Shown one piece after another: positions 51,110 to 54,279 of a DNA stretch of 54,279 nt (position 1 is its first letter; the number at the start of each line of letters is the position of its first letter). A program made the translations under genes and the position numbers. The notes under the pieces are model-generated. The model had not been told where the DNA came from. It searched no databases and worked only from the letters and a program-made list of their open reading frames with translations. This DNA comes from Treponema sp. (GTDB taxonomy: Bacteria > Spirochaetota > Spirochaetia > Treponematales > Breznakiellaceae), in contig JAIROG010000121.1 of the NCBI GenBank assembly GCA_031257675.1, positions 1 through 54,279 of the forward strand, written 5' to 3'.

Positions 51110-53866
51110 ATGAAAAATGTTCAAACGCCCATGCTCGATCAGTACCGCAGGATTAAAACGGAACAGAAAGGCGCGATTTTGTTCTTTCGGTTGGGAGACT
51201 TTTATGAGATGTTCGCCGATGACGCGGTGGAAGTCTCCGGCTTGCTCAACCTCACGCTCACGAGCAGAAACAATATCCCCATGTGCGGCGTTCCGCATCA
51301 CGCGGCGCGTTCCTACATCGCCCGCCTCTTAAAGCTGGGGAAAAAAGTGGCTGTTTGCGAACAGATCACCGAGCCGGGCAAGGGTCTCATTGAACGCAAG
51401 GTCGTGGAAGTGGTTACGCCCGGCGTCATTATTGACGAAGATTTCCTTGACAAGGGGTCTTCCAACTACCTTGCGTGCCTGTGCCGCGCAAGCGGCGGCG
51501 GCGCAGACGGCGTGTTTTCTTTCGCCTACATCGACATTTCCGCGGGAGACTTTTACGCCACCTCTTTTGATTGCAAAGACGCGGCGCCCAACATACGGCA
51601 GGAGCTTGAGCGCCTTCAAATGAGAGAAATAATAGTCCAGGAGTCCCTGCTCCATGACAACGCCATCGCCGCTGTGTTTGAGGAGCGGGGCGGCATGGTG
51701 ATTAACCGCTGGGGAGACTGGCTTTTTGACCGGGAACGGAGCGTCAAGCGGCTCAAGCGGCAGTTCGGCTCCCTGAAAGGGTTCGGGCTTGACGATGATT
51801 CGCCAGAGGCGCTGTCCGCAGGCGCGTTGCTTGATTACCTTGATGAAACCACTGGCGGCGTCCGCAACGGCGTTATTCCCCACATCGCCTCCATCCGTCT
51901 CTACAACGACAGCGAATTCGTGTGTATAGACGAGTCGAGTCAGCGCAACCTGGAGCTTATCAAAAACCTGCAAGACGGAGACATCCGGTTCTCGCTGTTG
52001 GAGACGCTTGACGAGACCCGCACCGCGATGGGACGCCGCCTGCTGAAACGCCGGCTTTTGCAGCCCCTGCGGAACCTCGCCGGCATAAACAGGCGGCTTG
52101 ATATGGTGGAAAAGCTTTACCACAATCAGAAGACTCTGGAACAAATACGGGACATATTGGGGAAAACCCCTGATCTTGAGCGGCTTTTGTCCCGCCTCGC
52201 TATGGACAAGGCGCACGGCAAAGATATGCTTGCCATAAAGAACGCGCTCGCTTCTTTCGAAACCCTTGAAGCGTTGTGTAAGGACTTTCTGTTTGAACAA
52301 GCCGCGGCGTCCTCCCTTACTAAAGATCAAAGCGTCCAGTTGAACAACGCGCGGGACATGCTCGCCTGCGGCTTGCGCGAAGACCCGTCCATCCTTCTTA
52401 CCGAAGGGAACCTGATACGGAGCGGCTACAACGCGGAATTGGACAAGCTCCATGCCTTGCGGGACAACGGACACGGCATGTTGGAGGCGTATCTGGAGGA
52501 AGAACGACAGGCGACCGGCATTTCGAGCCTTAAAATCCGCTACAACCGCTTGATCGGGTATTATTTTGAAGTTACCAACAATCATTTGTCAAAAGTGCCA
52601 AAGCATTTTTTCAAGCGGCAGGGGCTTGCAAATGGAGAGCGGTTTTCAACGGACAAGCTGGCGAGCCTTGAGTCCGGCATTAACTCGGCTTCCGGCGAGA
52701 TAATTGAATTTGAAAAGAAATTGTTCCTTGAGCTGCGGGAAAAGACGAAGGCGTGTTTGAAGGAATTAGCGTCGGCAAGCGCGCGCGTCGCCGAAGTGGA
52801 TGCGGCCCAGTCTCTCGCCCGCGCCGCGACGCTCCGGCTTTGGACGCGCCCTGAGTTGCATGAGGGATGCGATCTGCACATCACCGAATCCCGCCACCCG
52901 GTGGTGGAGTCTCATCTGCCGCGCGGCGAGTTTATTCCCAACGACATACACCTTGACCGGAATGGCGTTGCGTTCGCGCTTATCACAGGACCGAACATGG
53001 CGGGCAAGTCGACCTACCTCCGCCAAGTCGCGCTCATCGTCATTATGGCGCAGATGGGGAGTTTTGTGCCTGCCGCAAAAGCCAAGGTTGGACTTGTAGA
53101 CCGCGTTTACTGCCGTGTGGGAGCCTCGGACAATTTGGCGCGGGGCGAATCGACCTTTCTGGTTGAGATGAACGAGACCGCCTATATCCTGCATACGGCT
53201 ACGGGAAAGAGCCTGGTCATCATGGACGAAGTGGGGCGAGGCACCGGCACGAAGGACGGACTCGCTATTGCCTGGGCTGTAAGCGAGGAACTCCTCGATG
53301 CCATTCAGTGCCGTACGCTTTTTGCGACCCATTACCACGAACTTTCCTCCATAGCGCACCCGCGCATGGCGAACCGTTCTATGGATGCGCTTGACAACGA
53401 AGGCGAACTTGTTTTCCTGCGGAAGCTCAAAGACGGAGCGGCGTCGGAGTCCTATGGTCTCCATGCCGCCCGTCTCGCCGGTTTAAGCGCGCCGGTACTT
53501 GAACGCGCCGGAGTCATCATGGAACGCTTGCAGGCGGATGAAACGGCGTTGCGAACCGCGTTGAGAACGGCGTCAAAAATGAGCGGCGCGGAGGAACAGG
53601 GCGTCTCCACGCCGCCGGCGGAATCGCCTCTGGCGGCGCCGGGCGGCGGCCAAAACACGGATGCGAAACGGCATGCATCCATTATCCGCGAGATTGCGGC
53701 TTTGGATATCAATGCCCTCACCCCGCTTGACGCGCTCAACCGGATGCACAAATGGAAGCGGCTGCTGGATCGCGGCGCGGTTAAACAGGACGCGGATCGC
53801 GGCGCGGAACGCCTGCGTAAACAGAAACCGGCGGCTGACGGCGCGGGTTTGTTTGAATTTATGTAA
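51110..53866 (+). CDS. mutS: DNA mismatch repair protein MutS
   Basis: 918 residues. MutS binds mismatches and recruits MutL. The mismatch-reading motif is Phe31-X-Glu33 in LGDFYEMF. The connector, core and clamp domains are present, and the ATPase shows Walker A GPNMAGKSTYLRQ (Lys633), the LVEMNETAYIL signature and Walker B VIMDEVGRGTGTKDG (Asp706/Glu707), then TLFATHYHEL. Between the ATPase and the C-terminal helices lies a low-complexity linker (about 825-860, Ala/Pro/Gly-rich). mutL is not in the window. Confidence 0.96.
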   Translation: MKNVQTPMLDQYRRIKTEQKGAILFFRLGDFYEMFADDAVEVSGLLNLTLTSRNNIPMCGVPHHAARSYIARLLKLGKKVAVCEQITEPGKGLIERKVVEVVTPGVIIDEDFLDKGSSNYLACLCRASGGGADGVFSFAYIDISAGDFYATSFDCKDAAPNIRQELERLQMREIIVQESLLHDNAIAAVFEERGGMVINRWGDWLFDRERSVKRLKRQFGSLKGFGLDDDSPEALSAGALLDYLDETTGGVRNGVIPHIASIRLYNDSEFVCIDESSQRNLELIKNLQDGDIRFSLLETLDETRTAMGRRLLKRRLLQPLRNLAGINRRLDMVEKLYHNQKTLEQIRDILGKTPDLERLLSRLAMDKAHGKDMLAIKNALASFETLEALCKDFLFEQAAASSLTKDQSVQLNNARDMLACGLREDPSILLTEGNLIRSGYNAELDKLHALRDNGHGMLEAYLEEERQATGISSLKIRYNRLIGYYFEVTNNHLSKVPKHFFKRQGLANGERFSTDKLASLESGINSASGEIIEFEKKLFLELREKTKACLKELASASARVAEVDAAQSLARAATLRLWTRPELHEGCDLHITESRHPVVESHLPRGEFIPNDIHLDRNGVAFALITGPNMAGKSTYLRQVALIVIMAQMGSFVPAAKAKVGLVDRVYCRVGASDNLARGESTFLVEMNETAYILHTATGKSLVIMDEVGRGTGTKDGLAIAWAVSEELLDAIQCRTLFATHYHELSSIAHPRMANRSMDALDNEGELVFLRKLKDGAASESYGLHAARLAGLSAPVLERAGVIMERLQADETALRTALRTASKMSGAEEQGVSTPPAESPLAAPGGGQNTDAKRHASIIREIAALDINALTPLDALNRMHKWKRLLDRGAVKQDADRGAERLRKQKPAADGAGLFEFM

Positions 53867-54219
53867 GGGTTCGGAGGGCTAGCCGTCCGAAGGCGCCATG
53901 TTTTGAAAAGCCGCCATACCTGCCGGCGCCCATATATTCGCCGCGTCAGTATTTTCGTTTTCTCAAAATTGAGGGAGCGTTTCGCATGACTATAATTTAT
54001 ACCTAAGAAGCTTTTCCCAAAACTAATCCGAACATGGTTCGCGTTTTGCAAAAAGCTCCTAATTAACTCTATTTTATCCATTGCGGGCGCGGAAGAAATG
54101 GCGGCGTCATTGCTGGTGAGATCGGCGGGCTTCGCGGCGCGACAATGCGGCGGCGTCAGCCGCCCAGGCCGTCATTGACGAACAAAAGACAAAATACCGG
54201 TAGGTTTTTAGGAGGGTTT
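53867..54219. other. Intergenic leader between mutS and a GH2-like gene
   Basis: No gene. TTGAGG (53969-53974), 16 bases, TATAAT (53991-53996) is a plausible promoter that would give a leader of about 215 bases. The leader has a tight hairpin GGCGGC-GTCA-GCCGCC near 54150-54165. GGAGG precedes the ATG at 54220. Confidence 0.45.
53969..53996 (+). promoter_or_regulatory. Candidate promoter of the GH2-like gene
   Basis: TTGAGG (53969-53974) and TATAAT (53991-53996) with a 16-base spacer. The -10 is perfect and the -35 matches in four of six positions. Confidence 0.45.
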
Positions 54220-54279
54220 ATGAAAGACGGAAACGCGGTTCTTTTTAACCGTGATTGGAAATTTCTTTTGGGAGATGCG
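54220..54279 (+). CDS. Start of a GH2-type glycosidase (partial)
   Basis: Only 20 codons lie in the window. The segment LFNRDWKFLLGDA is the characteristic opening of family GH2 beta-galactosidase/beta-glucuronidase-type enzymes, where it leads into the sugar-binding domain. AGGAGG six bases before the ATG supports the start. The specificity cannot be told from so little. It adds to the carbohydrate theme with the GH36 enzyme and glucan phosphorylase. Confidence 0.65.
   Translation, partial: MKDGNAVLFNRDWKFLLGDA

Noticed and set aside
51329-52585. 418-codon minus-strand open frame inside mutS
   Set aside because: Antisense to conserved MutS domains and lacks any recognisable motif.
1-54279. 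CRISPR arrays, tRNA, rRNA, tmRNA and known riboswitches
   Set aside because: I looked for regular spaced repeats, cloverleaf-like patterns and familiar riboswitch cores by eye and saw none; a covariance-model scan would be needed to exclude small RNAs.

Overview
The window looks like a chromosome segment from a Treponema-type spirochete, probably one of the gut (termite or cockroach) lineages. The evidence is a pair of FlaB-type flagellins with FlaG and FliD, V-type rather than F-type ATPase subunits, a tamB-bamA-skp-mutS block as I recall it from Treponema pallidum, lon-murG-cvpA, and a moderately GC-rich base composition. The organism is an inference. No rRNA, tRNA or CRISPR array was seen.

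Layout. 1-4200 is a graveyard with no intact gene: a broken Rpn/PD-(D/E)XK transposase-like gene, a broken lipoprotein with a starch-binding-like segment and fibronectin III-like domains, and a 17-bp direct repeat bracketing the damaged stretch. 4.2-10.1 kb holds lon, murG, cvpA and a secreted beta-propeller/HEAT protein. 10.1-14.9 kb holds a very acidic protein behind a near-consensus promoter, then two DUF115 (MptE/Maf-like) proteins. 14.9-17.8 kb holds a coiled-coil protein, an OmpA-like protein, secG and a PtsN-type EIIA. 17.8-22.6 kb is a partial V-ATPase operon (stalk-C-I-K-F) ending in an ATC-hydrolase-like gene. 22.7-24.7 kb holds a radical SAM protein and a YitT-type membrane protein on the minus strand. 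24.9-30.3 kb is the filament cluster: flaB, flaB, flaG, fliD and an unknown. A minus-strand GH36 alpha-galactosidase (30.4-32.6 kb) lies between this cluster and an unknown-tsaE-tsaB operon (33.0-34.5 kb). A heterodimeric ABC exporter and an alpha-glucan phosphorylase follow on the minus strand (35.1-41.2 kb). A wrecked GH3-family gene (41.6-42.7 kb) sits directly before tamB-bamA-skp-mutS (42.7-53.9 kb). The window ends in the first 20 codons of a GH2-like glycosidase.

How the genes fit together. Three themes dominate. One is envelope building: MurG, TamB, BamA, Skp, SecG, OmpA and perhaps the propeller protein. The second is motility: the filament cluster, with the two DUF115 proteins as candidate flagellin glycosylation factors. 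The third is carbohydrate use: GH36, glucan phosphorylase and the partial GH2. Decay is concentrated in a few intergenic islands: two Rpn remnants with the same upstream sequence, one GH3 remnant still behind a good promoter, and three long G/C homopolymers. I did not find a clearly new multi-gene system. The best leads are a 14-bp stem that would bury the ribosome binding site of the alpha-galactosidase, a long-armed inverted repeat before ptsN, tandem hairpins before flaG, and a V-ATPase operon that lacks its catalytic subunits here.
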